Below are positions 45,768-55,330 of a stretch of DNA of 64,000 nucleotides, piece by piece. Source of the stretch: Cetobacterium somerae. GTDB taxonomy: Bacteria > Fusobacteriota > Fusobacteriia > Fusobacteriales > Fusobacteriaceae. Numbering within the stretch: the stretch's first letter is position 1; each line of letters opens with the position of its first letter. The notes beneath the pieces are model-generated. The model searched no databases, was not told the DNA's origin, and saw nothing but the letters and a program-made list of their open reading frames with translations. Location: positions 248,001-312,000 of the forward strand of contig NZ_CP092520.1 in the NCBI RefSeq assembly GCF_022430525.1. The letters run 5' to 3'. Made by a program: the position numbers and the translations under genes.

Positions 45768-46433
45768 TTAACGTCTATAAAAATCTCTGATTTCTTTTTT
45801 TAAAATAAAAATTTGTCCATTTTCAACTTTTACAAGGCCTAACTCTTTAAGTTTTTTTATACCTCTTGAAACTGTTTCCCTATTAGTTCCTAACATATCT
45901 GCCAAATAGGTGTTATTTACTTTTACTGTAAAACCATGAAATTCCTTGTGTTCATATCCAAAATCTTTTGCTAACTTCCATAATTTTGCAGCAATTCTTT
46001 TATCCATAGAGATAGTTGTTGTATTTTTTAATTGTCTATATAATCGTTTTGTTTTTTTTGAAAGAGATTTTATCATTAAGATAGCTAAATCTGGATACTT
46101 TAAAATTAATCTTTTAAGCTCTTTTATTGGAATAATCATCACTTTAACATCAGTAAAAGCATCACAACTAACACTTGTCTTTTGTGATTCATCATATACC
46201 ATAGTATCATTTAAAAATGAATCTTTTCCCAGCAAATAGATTATTTTTCTTTTTCCATCTGAATTATCTTTATATACTGTAACATTTCCACTAATAATGA
46301 AATATATATTTTCACAAAATGAGTGCTCTAAAAAAAGAGTTTCTCCCTGCTTAAACTCTTGGCATTGAGAAACTCTTAATAAATTATCTAAGCACTCCTT
46401 TGTTAATGAACTACTTAAGTAATCTTGATTCAT
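45768..46433 (-). CDS. Crp/Fnr family transcription regulator
   Basis: 221 residues. Cyclic-nucleotide-binding-like beta roll (about 15-130), dimer helix, and a C-terminal winged helix (about 145-221) with recognition helix GTNRETVSRGIKKL. The R-E-x-x-x-R pattern equals the base-reading residues of E. coli CRP and predicts a TGTGA half site. It lacks an obvious cAMP pocket RxA motif and the FNR N-terminal cysteine cluster (cysteines only near 14, 24 and 40), so the effector is unknown. Encoded 2 bp after deoC; neighbours asrABC. Confidence 0.9.
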   Translation of the reverse strand: MNQDYLSSSLTKECLDNLLRVSQCQEFKQGETLFLEHSFCENIYFIISGNVTVYKDNSDGKRKIIYLLGKDSFLNDTMVYDESQKTSVSCDAFTDVKVMIIPIKELKRLILKYPDLAILMIKSLSKKTKRLYRQLKNTTTISMDKRIAAKLWKLAKDFGYEHKEFHGFTVKVNNTYLADMLGTNRETVSRGIKKLKELGLVKVENGQIFILKKEIRDFYRR

Positions 46434-46435
46434 AA

Positions 46436-47101
46436 TTAGTATTTATTTGGATCAGCAGTTCCAGTTGTCACTAATTCAACACCTGAACTTGTTCCTAATC
46501 TTGTTACACCTAAAGATATATACTTCTCTGCAGTTGCTAAATCTCTTACTCCTCCAGCAGCTTTTAATTCAGCTTTATCTCCAACAATCTCTTTCATCAA
46601 CATTATATCTTCAAAAGTAGCTCCACCTGTTCCAAAACCTGTTGATGTTTTTACAAAGTCAGCCTTTGCATCTAAACATAACTGAGTCGCTATTTTTTTC
46701 TCATTATCAGTTAAATAACAATTCTCTATTATTACCTTTAATACATTTGTTCCAATAGCTTCCTTAATAGCAGCTATTTCATTTTTAACATACTCTGTCT
46801 CACCAGCTTTTAACATTCCAATATTGATAACCATATCAATTTCAGATGCTCCATCTTCTATACAAGTTTTTGCTTCAAAAACTTTTGACTTTGTTGACAT
46901 AGCTCCTAAAGGGAACCCAATTACAGCACAAACTTTAACATCTGTTCCTGCAAGTTCTTTTGCTGCTAATTCAACATAACATCCATTTACACAAACTGAA
47001 AAGAATTTATGCTCTTTAGCTTCTGCACATAATTTTATAATATCCTTTGGTTCTGTTGTAGCTTTTAATACTGTGTGATCAATATATTTACTTAAATTCA
47101 T
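46436..47101 (-). CDS. deoC: Deoxyribose-phosphate aldolase
   Basis: 221 residues. Starts MNLSKYIDHTVLKATTEPKD; Schiff-base Lys in DFVKTSTGFGTGGAT (about 151) and AAGGVRDLATAEKYI. Cleaves deoxyribose-5-phosphate to acetaldehyde and glyceraldehyde-3-phosphate. Middle gene of a pdp-deoC-crp operon; AGGAGG before the ATG. Confidence 0.96.
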   Translation of the reverse strand: MNLSKYIDHTVLKATTEPKDIIKLCAEAKEHKFFSVCVNGCYVELAAKELAGTDVKVCAVIGFPLGAMSTKSKVFEAKTCIEDGASEIDMVINIGMLKAGETEYVKNEIAAIKEAIGTNVLKVIIENCYLTDNEKKIATQLCLDAKADFVKTSTGFGTGGATFEDIMLMKEIVGDKAELKAAGGVRDLATAEKYISLGVTRLGTSSGVELVTTGTADPNKY

Positions 47102-47130
47102 TTTTCCTCCTAAAATATTCTTTGTATTTA

Positions 47131-48444
47131 TTATAACCCAATATTAGATAAAATTTCTAGAATTACTTTATTTTTTTCCACTTTTTCATCCACTATTGTA
47201 TAAGCACCTTCTAAAAATCTAATAGATGACTCTAAATTTTTATCATTGTGTTGAACAAAAGCTAAAACTTCTCCTGCTTCAACATAGTCTCCAACTTTTT
47301 TAGTTAATAGAACTCCAACAGAATGATCAATTATATCATCTTTAGTTGCTCTTCCAGCTCCTAAAACCATTGCAGCCTTTCCAATCTCTTCTGCTTCAAT
47401 CTTAGAAATCCATCCTGATTTTTTAGATTTAAATTCATATTCTGATTTAAACTTTGGAAGTAATGTATAATCATCAACTAATTTTGGATTTCCTCCCGCT
47501 GCTTCTATGAAATCTTTTAAGTGTTGAATTGCAGCTCCATTTTTTATAACTTCTGCTACTTTTTCTTTACCCTCTTCCAAAGAATTTACATCCCCTTTAA
47601 TTTGAAGAGCAGTTGCAACTATTGTTTCTACAAGCTCAGTAAAATCCTTTGGACCTCTTCCTTTTAAAGTTTCAATCGCTTCTATTATTTCATTGGCATT
47701 TCCAACAGCATATCCAAGTGGTTGATCCATATCTGTTAGTAAAGTTACCACTTTTCTATCAAAAGAATCTCCAATATCAATCATAGTTTTTGCTAACTCT
47801 TCGGCTGTTTTTAAGTTTTTCATAAATGCACCAGAACCAACTTTAACATCTAAAATGATTCCATCAGCATAAACTGCTAACTTTTTACTCATAATAGAAC
47901 TTGCTATTAAAGGTATACTTGATACTGTTGCAGTTACATCTCTAAGAGAATATAATTTTTTATCTAAAGGAACTATTGTATCTGAATAACCCATAATACC
48001 TGTTCCAACTTTATTTACCATTTTTACCAATTCATCTCTTGTTTCTGGAAAAACAAAACCAGGAATAGCTTCAAATTTATCTATTGTTCCTCCAGTATGT
48101 CCAAGACCTCTTCCAGAAAGCTTTGCAGTTCCTATATTAAAAGCTGCAAATAATCCCGCTAAAGCGATAGTAGTTTTATCTCCTACTCCTCCTGTTGAAT
48201 GTTTATCAATTAAAAACTTTTCTATTCCATCAAACTTTATAACTTCCCCACTATTCATCATAAGTTCTGTAAATACTTTTAATTCATCTTTTGTCATTCC
48301 ATTAAAATAAACTGCCATTAGAAACGAAGACATTTGATAATCAGGAACTTTATTTTGTAAATACTCTCCTAATAAGAAGCTCATCTCTTCAGATGTTAAC
48401 TCAATATTGTCTCTCTTTTTTTGAATAATATCTACCGCTCTCAT
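47131..48444 (-). CDS. pdp: Pyrimidine-nucleoside phosphorylase
   Basis: 437 residues from ATG 48444 (MRAVDIIQKKRDNIELTSEE), with GAGGTGG just upstream; a longer open frame to 48576 has no support. Signature SGRGLGHTGGTIDKFEAIPG and phosphate site DKHSTGGVGDKT. Splits uridine/thymidine-type nucleosides into base and sugar-1-phosphate, feeding deoC downstream. Confidence 0.95.
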   Translation of the reverse strand: MRAVDIIQKKRDNIELTSEEMSFLLGEYLQNKVPDYQMSSFLMAVYFNGMTKDELKVFTELMMNSGEVIKFDGIEKFLIDKHSTGGVGDKTTIALAGLFAAFNIGTAKLSGRGLGHTGGTIDKFEAIPGFVFPETRDELVKMVNKVGTGIMGYSDTIVPLDKKLYSLRDVTATVSSIPLIASSIMSKKLAVYADGIILDVKVGSGAFMKNLKTAEELAKTMIDIGDSFDRKVVTLLTDMDQPLGYAVGNANEIIEAIETLKGRGPKDFTELVETIVATALQIKGDVNSLEEGKEKVAEVIKNGAAIQHLKDFIEAAGGNPKLVDDYTLLPKFKSEYEFKSKKSGWISKIEAEEIGKAAMVLGAGRATKDDIIDHSVGVLLTKKVGDYVEAGEVLAFVQHNDKNLESSIRFLEGAYTIVDEKVEKNKVILEILSNIGL

Positions 48445-48558
48445 ACTCCACCTCGTTTTATTTTCATATTTTATATATTTTTCTAGCATTTTTTCTATTT
48501 TTATGATATATAAATTCTTATATAATAGATAGGACAATTGGCCCATTAAGGAGAATTT

Positions 48559-49167
48559 ATGAAAAAAATAGAACAATATATAACCTCTTATAATTTAGAC
48601 GATATTTTAATTAAAGAAGTTCATGAAAAATTACTAATAAAGCACTATAAAAAAGGAGAATACATTTTAGAAGCTCACAAAGGAACTAATAGTATTTATT
48701 TTATAGTAGAAGGAACTGTTGAAGTTTCCTGTATTCTTGATAATGGAAATCAAATATGCTTAAATATACTTAGACCTTTAGAAATTTTTGGGGATATTGA
48801 ATATATTAACAAAGAGGAAGTTCTGTTTGATGTAGTAGCTAAAAGTGATGTTATTGTCATACTTTTACCTTTTCAATTAGCAAAAGACTATCTCGAAGAC
48901 AATATTAACTTTTGGAGATTTTTAGCTATTGAAGGAAATAAAAAACTTTTAAATACAAATAGAGCTATATTTTATAAAAGTACTTTAAAAGCAAAAGATA
49001 TTTTTATAAAATATCTTGAGGATAATGGTGGAGAAATAACTTTTAAATCTCTAGATGAACTTTCTGGTAGGCTTAATATAAGCTATCGAAACTTAACTAG
49101 AATAATTAAATTTTATATTAATAAGGGTACCATAGTTAAGGATAGAAATTTTATTAAAATTTTATAG
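48559..49167 (+). CDS. Crp-family transcription regulator (YeiL-like)
   Basis: 202 residues. N-terminal cNMP-binding-like fold (about 20-125; KKGEYILEAHKGTNSIYFIV) and C-terminal helix-turn-helix LDELSGRLNISYRNLTRIIK. The recognition helix YRNLTR lacks the R-E pair of the other regulator, so a different site is expected. Divergent from pdp and 12 bp ahead of the alcohol dehydrogenase gene, with which it probably forms an operon. Confidence 0.82.
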   Translation: MKKIEQYITSYNLDDILIKEVHEKLLIKHYKKGEYILEAHKGTNSIYFIVEGTVEVSCILDNGNQICLNILRPLEIFGDIEYINKEEVLFDVVAKSDVIVILLPFQLAKDYLEDNINFWRFLAIEGNKKLLNTNRAIFYKSTLKAKDIFIKYLEDNGGEITFKSLDELSGRLNISYRNLTRIIKFYINKGTIVKDRNFIKIL

Positions 49168-49179
49168 GAGGTTTTTATT

Positions 49180-50352
49180 ATGAAAAATTTTATTTACGAT
49201 GTTCCAACGAGAGTTCTATTCGGAGAAGGACAAGTATCAAATGTAGGAAAAGAAGTAAAAAAACATGCAAGTAAAATTTTACTTCTTTATGGAAAAAATA
49301 GTATTAAAAAAAATGGATTATATGATGAAGTTATAAAATTTTTAACTAAAGAAAACATTGAAGTTATTGAACTTTCTGGAGTTGATCCTAACCCTAGAAT
49401 TGAAACCGTTAGAGAGGGTGCTGATCTTTGTAGAAAACATAATTTAGAATTAATTTTAGCTGTTGGTGGTGGAAGTACTATCGATTGTGCAAAAGGAATA
49501 GCTGCTCAAACTAAATATCATGGAGATATTTGGAAAGATCTTTGTGTAGATAAAAAATTTGACCTATTAACTGAAGCATTACCTGTAGCTTCTATTTTAA
49601 CTCTTGCTGCAACTGGAAGTGAAATGAATGGAAATAGTGTTTTATCTAATGTAAAAGAAAATTTAAAATTAGGATTTAATAGCTACATTTTAAGACCTGT
49701 ATTTTCTATACTTGATCCAACATATACTTTTTCTGTTAATAAATACCAAACTGCTGCAGGCGCTGTTGATATAATGAGTCATATTTTTGAACAGTATTTT
49801 TCTCCAGATAAAAATGGATATTTACAAGCTCGTATGATGGAAGGACTTTTAAAAACAGTTATTCATTATGCTCCAATCGCTTATGATAATCCTACTAATT
49901 ATGAAGCAAGAGCTAACATTATGTGGGCAAGCTCTTTATCTTTAAATGGTTTAACATCTGCTGGAAAAGAATCTACCGATTGGGCAACTCATCAAATAGA
50001 ACATGAATTGAGCGCAAAGTATGATATTACTCACGGTGTTGGATTAGGAATCTTAACTCCTTATTGGATGGAGTATGTTCTTGATAAAGAAAATGTCCAC
50101 AGATTTGTAGATTATGCAAATAATGTTTGGGGAATTTTTGGAGAAGATGATTTTGAAGTTGCTAAAAAAGTAATTACAAAAACAAGAGAATTTTTTGATT
50201 CTCTGGAGATTCCTTCTACTTTAACAGATATTGGAATTGATAGTTCAAGATTTGAAGAAATGGCAACTGGAGCAACAAGACTAGGACCAATAGGAACTAT
50301 GAAAAAATTAAATTATAAAGATGTTTTAGAAATATTAACGATGTCTTTATAA
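49180..50352 (+). CDS. Iron-containing alcohol dehydrogenase (butanol dehydrogenase/YqhD type)
   Basis: 390 residues. Nucleotide-binding GGGSTIDCAKGIAA (about 97-110), metal-binding residues in AVDIMSHIFEQYF and ATHQIEHELSAKYDITHGVGL, all typical of the BdhA/YqhD group. Reduces short-chain aldehydes with NAD(P)H in fermentation. It follows the YeiL-like regulator on the same strand with AGGAGG, suggesting control by it. It might also dispose of acetaldehyde from deoC (inference). Confidence 0.92.
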   Translation: MKNFIYDVPTRVLFGEGQVSNVGKEVKKHASKILLLYGKNSIKKNGLYDEVIKFLTKENIEVIELSGVDPNPRIETVREGADLCRKHNLELILAVGGGSTIDCAKGIAAQTKYHGDIWKDLCVDKKFDLLTEALPVASILTLAATGSEMNGNSVLSNVKENLKLGFNSYILRPVFSILDPTYTFSVNKYQTAAGAVDIMSHIFEQYFSPDKNGYLQARMMEGLLKTVIHYAPIAYDNPTNYEARANIMWASSLSLNGLTSAGKESTDWATHQIEHELSAKYDITHGVGLGILTPYWMEYVLDKENVHRFVDYANNVWGIFGEDDFEVAKKVITKTREFFDSLEIPSTLTDIGIDSSRFEEMATGATRLGPIGTMKKLNYKDVLEILTMSL

Positions 50353-50356
50353 TATT

Positions 50357-50397
50357 ATAATAGTCTGAGATTTATTCTCAGACTATTATTTTTCTTA
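50357..50397. terminator. Intrinsic terminator, possibly bidirectional
   Basis: 13-bp perfect arms ATAATAGTCTGAG and CTCAGACTATTAT around ATTTATT, then TTTTTCTT. Lies between the alcohol dehydrogenase (+) and the VanZ gene (-). Confidence 0.92.
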
Positions 50398-50399
50398 TT

Positions 50400-50813
50400 C
50401 TATTTGATTATAGGTTTTTTATTGGAGTTAAAAAATAAAAATATCAATACTATTCCTAAACATCCTCCCAAAGTATCTATAAAAACATCTTTTAAAGCTG
50501 GTCCTCTTCCAGGTACAAATCCCTGGTGAAATTCGTCTGTACAAGCATATAAAAAAGTTAAGGTTATGCTTATTATAACTGATTTTTTATCTAAACTTTT
50601 AAAACTTAAAAAATAACTACTCCCTAATATTAAATATATTGTAAAGTGTGCTAATTTTCTAATACCTAAATTAAATATATCTAAAAATTCTTTTAAATAT
50701 TGAAGTATAAAATTTGATTGTTTCAATGATTCTTCACCATTTTGATGTGAAAACCAAAAGATTAAAATCATTATTGCTATAGAAATAATTCTAAATAACT
50801 TTATTCGACTCAT
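50400..50813 (-). CDS. VanZ family membrane protein
   Basis: 137 residues with four helices and the VanZ signatures ILIFWFSHQNGEES, RKLAHFTIYLILG and ACTDEFHQGFVPGR. Inner membrane; the family is linked to envelope stress or glycopeptide tolerance but activity is unknown. It starts 23 bp inside the end of the diguanylate cyclase gene, so the two are translationally coupled. Confidence 0.9.
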   Translation of the reverse strand: MSRIKLFRIISIAIMILIFWFSHQNGEESLKQSNFILQYLKEFLDIFNLGIRKLAHFTIYLILGSSYFLSFKSLDKKSVIISITLTFLYACTDEFHQGFVPGRGPALKDVFIDTLGGCLGIVLIFLFFNSNKKPIIK

Positions 50814-51879
50814 TAGTAGCTCCTTGCTTTTTATATTTCATTTTATAAAGCTCTATATCTGCTTTTTTATATAAATTATTTAAATTTTCCTCTTGCTCTC
50901 TTTCCGCTAAACCAACGCTAATATTAAATTTTAAATCACCTAATAAATTTTCTTTTAAAATGTCTTTTTCCACTCTTTTTAAAATTTTTTCTAGCTCTTT
51001 TAAATTTCCATCTATTATTACCGCTAACTCATCGCCGCCGATTCTTATTACAAAGTCATTACTTTTTCTTACGTTTCTTTTTAAAATTTCTGCAATTTTT
51101 TTTAAGACTAAATCACCAACATCATGTCCTTTATCATCATTTATCTTTTTAAATTTATCAATATCTAAAAGCATCATAGAAAAAATCTTCGTTTTTTTAT
51201 TTTCTAAAAGTTTATTCATCTTCTCTTCATAAAAATTTCTATTATATATTCCTGTTAAAATATCCTTGTATACTTTCTCTTTTAAATCAAGTGTTTTCTT
51301 TTTAGAAGCTGTAATCTCTTTAACCATTCCTAAGATTCCATAACTATTATTTCCTAAATCTACTCTAGATTTGAATGTTTGATACCATCTTCCTTCAAAA
51401 TTTTCTTCTTCATAAAAATTTCCATTATCTAAAGCTTTTCTATTGTTTGCCTCACATTTTTCTGCCATCTCTTTTGGAAAAAATTCACTCTCTTTTTTAC
51501 CAATTATTTCTAAATATGATTTTCCAAGATAATTTGCATAAGCTTCATTAAAATATTCTATTCTTCCTTTTGAATCTAAATAAAATATAAAATCTTGAAC
51601 TGTATCCAACATAGTAACTAACTTATACTCAGACCTTTCTATCGTTTCATGAAATTCCATTTGAATAAATTTTTTCTTATTTTTTTTAATTTCATAAGTT
51701 TTTATTTTATAATTTTCAATAGTATTAAAATTTTTTATTGAAAAATTAAAGTATTTTTTATCAATATTTTGCTCTTTTAAAATATTTTTCATTTTTTTGT
51801 TTAAATATATAGTCTTTAAATCATTATCTAAAACTAGTATTCCTATTGTCAGATTGTCTAATAATGTATCTTTAAACAT
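50791..51879 (-). CDS. PAS-GGDEF diguanylate cyclase
   Basis: 362 residues from ATG 51879 with AGAGGTG upstream (an open frame to 51921 lacks a site). Two PAS-like regions (about 5-90 and 95-200) precede a GGDEF domain (about 205-360) with motif RIGGDELAVI; the last residue is Leu instead of Phe. The inhibitory-site position reads KSND rather than RxxD, so product inhibition may be weak. Cytoplasmic. Makes c-di-GMP if active. Confidence 0.88.
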   Translation of the reverse strand: MFKDTLLDNLTIGILVLDNDLKTIYLNKKMKNILKEQNIDKKYFNFSIKNFNTIENYKIKTYEIKKNKKKFIQMEFHETIERSEYKLVTMLDTVQDFIFYLDSKGRIEYFNEAYANYLGKSYLEIIGKKESEFFPKEMAEKCEANNRKALDNGNFYEEENFEGRWYQTFKSRVDLGNNSYGILGMVKEITASKKKTLDLKEKVYKDILTGIYNRNFYEEKMNKLLENKKTKIFSMMLLDIDKFKKINDDKGHDVGDLVLKKIAEILKRNVRKSNDFVIRIGGDELAVIIDGNLKELEKILKRVEKDILKENLLGDLKFNISVGLAEREQEENLNNLYKKADIELYKMKYKKQGATNESNKVI

Positions 51880-51979
51880 CTTACACCTCTTAATTTTTAT
51901 CTTTGCTCTATATTTTATCATATTTTATAAAATATAAAAATTCTTTATTTTTTTATTTCTATACTACAAGTAGAATTTC

Positions 51980-52010
51980 TTGTAAAACTGTGTTAAACTT
52001 AATACAGTTT
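51980..52010 (+). promoter_or_regulatory. Promoter with operator dyad for the peptide/nickel importer operon
   Basis: TTGTAA (51980-51985), 17-bp spacer, TACAGT (52003-52008). A 26-bp dyad (51985-52010; arms AAACTGTGTTAA and TTAATACAGTTT, one mismatch) covers the region from the -35 box to the -10 box, a typical repressor site. Regulator unknown. Confidence 0.5.
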
Positions 52011-52032
52011 AGATTAAATTTTTGGAGGCATT

Positions 52033-53553
52033 ATGAAAAAGAAAATTATGGCTGCTTTAATAGCAATATCACTACTTTCTTTAAGTGGATGTAAGGAGGA
52101 AAAAGTTGAAGACAAAACAAAAATAATAATTCCTATTAAAGTAGGTTTTAACTCTATCGCTCCTGATACTGATGTTTCTGCAGCTACTAAAGAGGTTATT
52201 AGAAATATGAACACAGGATTAATTAAATTTGATCCCGACTCTAAAACTCTTGTTCCTGCTTTAGCTAAATCTTATGAAATAAAAAATAATGGAAGAACTT
52301 ATATTTTTAAACTAAGAGATGATATTTTCTTCCATAATAATAAAAAAATTACTCCTGAAGATGTTAAATACTCTTTTGAAAGAGTTTCTGGAATTAATAC
52401 AGGTAAAGTTATTGTTGGTGAATGGAATAAAAAATTAGAAAGTATCAATGTTTTAGATGAGAATACTATCGAAATAAATATAAAAGATAGTGAACATAGT
52501 AGTTCTGATATATATAACATTACCGATGTTTCTATTATTCCAAAAGGAATATCTGAAAATGAACTTGAGAAAAATCCTATTGGTGCAGGGCCTTATAAAT
52601 TTGTTGAATATATTCCTGGGCAAAAAATTGTATTAGAAGCCTTTGAAAACTATTATTTAGGTGTGCCTGAAATAGAAGAAGTAGAATTCAAAATTTATAA
52701 AGAAGGGGCAAGTAGACTTCTTTCGTTTAAAAACGGTGAAATTGACTTTCTTCCTTTAAATTTAGAATCTTTAAAAGAAGTAACAAAAGATAAAAATATA
52801 GAGGTCATATCTTCTTTAGGAAATGATGTTAACATTTTATATTTAAATAACTCTTTTAAAGCTTTTCAAAATAAAAAAGTTAGACAAGCTATTTGGGAAG
52901 CTATTGACATGGATCGAATTATTGAAAATTTAGCTTTACCTAAAGCAGAAAAATTATATACACATATGTCTCCTTATTTAAAGGAATTTTATAAGAATGG
53001 TTTAGAAAAAAATTACCCTTATAATCCTGAAAAAGCTAAAGAACTTTTAAAAGAAGCTGGTTATTCCAATTTAAGTTTTACTTTAACAACTATTTCAGAA
53101 AATACTTTTGAAAATGACCTTGCTCTTTTTATTAAAGAGGATTTAGCCAAAATTGGTGTTAATGTAAGTATTAACCCAATTCCATGGGGACAATATCTTC
53201 CAGAAGTTTATAAAGCTCATAGATATGAAGCTGCACTTTTAAGAGTTGCTGGATATCCTGACCCTCAAAGAATTCTTCAAAGATACGAAACAAATTACTC
53301 TTCAAACATGGGGAATTATTCAAATCAAAAAGTTGATCTTCTTTTAAAAGAGGCTACTGAAACTTATGATACTAGTAGACGAATTGATATTTATAAAGAA
53401 ATTCAAACCTTATTAAATGAGGATATTGCATCTATTTATTTAATGGATCAAGGAGTAGCTATAGCTCTTTCATCTAAATATACTGGATATAAAACATATC
53501 CTTTTGCTTTTATCGATGTTTCAACTATAAAATTAAAAAAGAATAGTAAGTAG
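52033..53553 (+). CDS. Peptide/nickel-type ABC transporter solute-binding lipoprotein
   Basis: 506 residues. Lipoprotein signal MKKKIMAALIAISLLSLSGC (lipobox LSGC), then an SBP_bac_5 domain with PEDVKYSFERVSG and PIGAGPYKFVEY. Membrane-anchored periplasmic receptor. First gene of a five-gene importer operon; GGAGG precedes the ATG. Substrate (oligopeptide, nickel or other) not resolved. Confidence 0.92.
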   Translation: MKKKIMAALIAISLLSLSGCKEEKVEDKTKIIIPIKVGFNSIAPDTDVSAATKEVIRNMNTGLIKFDPDSKTLVPALAKSYEIKNNGRTYIFKLRDDIFFHNNKKITPEDVKYSFERVSGINTGKVIVGEWNKKLESINVLDENTIEINIKDSEHSSSDIYNITDVSIIPKGISENELEKNPIGAGPYKFVEYIPGQKIVLEAFENYYLGVPEIEEVEFKIYKEGASRLLSFKNGEIDFLPLNLESLKEVTKDKNIEVISSLGNDVNILYLNNSFKAFQNKKVRQAIWEAIDMDRIIENLALPKAEKLYTHMSPYLKEFYKNGLEKNYPYNPEKAKELLKEAGYSNLSFTLTTISENTFENDLALFIKEDLAKIGVNVSINPIPWGQYLPEVYKAHRYEAALLRVAGYPDPQRILQRYETNYSSNMGNYSNQKVDLLLKEATETYDTSRRIDIYKEIQTLLNEDIASIYLMDQGVAIALSSKYTGYKTYPFAFIDVSTIKLKKNSK

Positions 53554-53562
53554 GTGAAAATT

Positions 53563-54516
53563 TTGATATATTTAAAAAAAATTTTTTCAGCTATTACTAC
53601 TATTTTTATAGTATCTTTAATTATTTTTTTACTTTTTGAATTTTTACCTGGTGACCCTGTTTTAATTAGATTAGGAATTGAAAGTGATCCTATATTAGAA
53701 GCTCGTTTAAGAGAGGAGCTCGGTCTAAACGCTCCTCTTTATATAAGATTTTTTAAATGGTGTTTCCAACTCCTAAAAGGAGACTTAGGACATTCTTTTT
53801 CTTACTCTAGTTATACGGTTGTTGAATTAATAAAATCAAGATTTTTAACTACTTTTATAATTACAGTTTCTACTTTAATAGTTGTATTAATCACATCTAT
53901 ACCTTTAGGAACTATTTTAGCTAAAAATCATAAGCTTAAAACTTTTAAATTTTTAAAAGTTTTTTCTCAAATTGGTTTTTCAATACCCGCCTTTTGGACT
54001 GCTATAGTTTTAATGTATATTTTTTCATTAAAACTAAAACTTTTACCGACGTTAGGAAGTATTAATTGGGATAGATATCCTATTAAATCTATGAAATCAC
54101 TTATTCTTCCAATACTTACTCTTAGTATAAGTAAAGTTCCTTTAGTAAGTCATTATTTGTGTAATAGTATGATTGAAGAAAGCTCAAAAGATTATGTTCG
54201 AGTTGCAAAGAGCAAGGGATTGAATCAAAATGAAATTTATAAAAATCATATATTTAGAAACTCCTTAATCAGTGTTGTTACTGTAATTGGAATGATTACT
54301 ATTTATCTTATTACAGGAACTATTGTTATTGAAAATGTTTTTGCTCTACCTGGATTAGGAACTCTTTTAATGGAAGGAATCAATCGAAAAGATTATCCTC
54401 TTGTTCAAGGAATAGTTCTATATATAAGTTTTTCTGTTATTTTAATAAATTTTATTATAGATATCATTTATTCTATTATTGATCCAAGAATTAGAAAAGG
54501 AGGAGAAAAAAGATGA
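53563..54516 (+). CDS. ABC importer permease, DppB type
   Basis: About 317 residues. Start is uncertain: a TTG at 53563 has AGGTGA at 5-bp spacing, while a GTG at 53554 overlaps that site. Six helices; N-terminal FEFLPGDPVLIRLG and the ATPase-contact loop YVRVAKSKGLNQNEIYKNHI. First permease of the dipeptide/nickel family. The next start overlaps its stop as ATGA. Confidence 0.9.
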   Translation: MIYLKKIFSAITTIFIVSLIIFLLFEFLPGDPVLIRLGIESDPILEARLREELGLNAPLYIRFFKWCFQLLKGDLGHSFSYSSYTVVELIKSRFLTTFIITVSTLIVVLITSIPLGTILAKNHKLKTFKFLKVFSQIGFSIPAFWTAIVLMYIFSLKLKLLPTLGSINWDRYPIKSMKSLILPILTLSISKVPLVSHYLCNSMIEESSKDYVRVAKSKGLNQNEIYKNHIFRNSLISVVTVIGMITIYLITGTIVIENVFALPGLGTLLMEGINRKDYPLVQGIVLYISFSVILINFIIDIIYSIIDPRIRKGGEKR

Positions 54517-55316
54517 ATGTATCTAAAAATACAAATCTAAAAGTTGGTTTATCTATCATTGGTGTTCTTTTCTTTTTTATGATTTTAAGTATATTTTGGA
54601 CACCTTATAATCCTTATTTAATTGATGAATTAAATAGATTAAAACCACCATCTTTTACTCACATATTAGGAACTGATCAATTGGGAAGAGATATTTTGTC
54701 AAGAGTAATGATTGCTTCTCAAGGAGCTTTTTATGTTGGTTTTATTTCTGTTCTTATCGGTGGTATTATCGGAAGTTTTTTAGGTACTATCTCTGGCTAT
54801 TTTTCAAATTGGATTGATGAAATTCTTTCAAAAATAGTTGATGCGTTTGTATCTATTCCATCTATTTTATTTTTATTAGTTTTTATTACTATATTTGGAA
54901 AAGATCTCAAAAATACTGCAATTTCAATTGGTATTTTAAATATCCCAACTTTTTTTAGAATTAGTAGAAGTAAAGTTATGGAAATTAAAAATCTACCATA
55001 TATAACTTGGGCTAAAATAATTGGTGTTAAAGAAATTCAAATTATTTTTTCTCATATTTTTCCAAATATTCTTTCCACTATAATTGTTGTTGGTGCATTA
55101 TCTTTCTCAACTGCAATTTTAACAGAAGCTAGCTTAAGTTATTTAGGAATGGGAGCTAATCCTCCTGAACCTACTTGGGGAGAGATTATTTATAGAGCAC
55201 AAGAATATATTACAACAAATCCATTCTATGCTTTTGTTCCCGGAGTTTTAATAAGCTTAGTTGCTATTGGTTTTAATTTACTTGGTGAAGGTATCAAAGA
55301 GTATATAAAGAAATAG
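54513..55316 (+). CDS. ABC importer permease, DppC type
   Basis: 267 residues, six helices. Contains HILGTDQLGRDILSRVM and GEGIKEYIKK at the C-terminus, typical of DppC/OppC. Second permease of the importer, coupled to the first by a 4-bp overlap. Confidence 0.92.
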   Translation: MNVSKNTNLKVGLSIIGVLFFFMILSIFWTPYNPYLIDELNRLKPPSFTHILGTDQLGRDILSRVMIASQGAFYVGFISVLIGGIIGSFLGTISGYFSNWIDEILSKIVDAFVSIPSILFLLVFITIFGKDLKNTAISIGILNIPTFFRISRSKVMEIKNLPYITWAKIIGVKEIQIIFSHIFPNILSTIIVVGALSFSTAILTEASLSYLGMGANPPEPTWGEIIYRAQEYITTNPFYAFVPGVLISLVAIGFNLLGEGIKEYIKK

Positions 55317-55330
55317 GAGTATATATAAAT

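Noticed and set aside
48531-48545. GGACAATTGGCC partial palindrome between pdp and the YeiL-like gene
   Set aside because: Short and imperfect; chance is sufficient to explain it.
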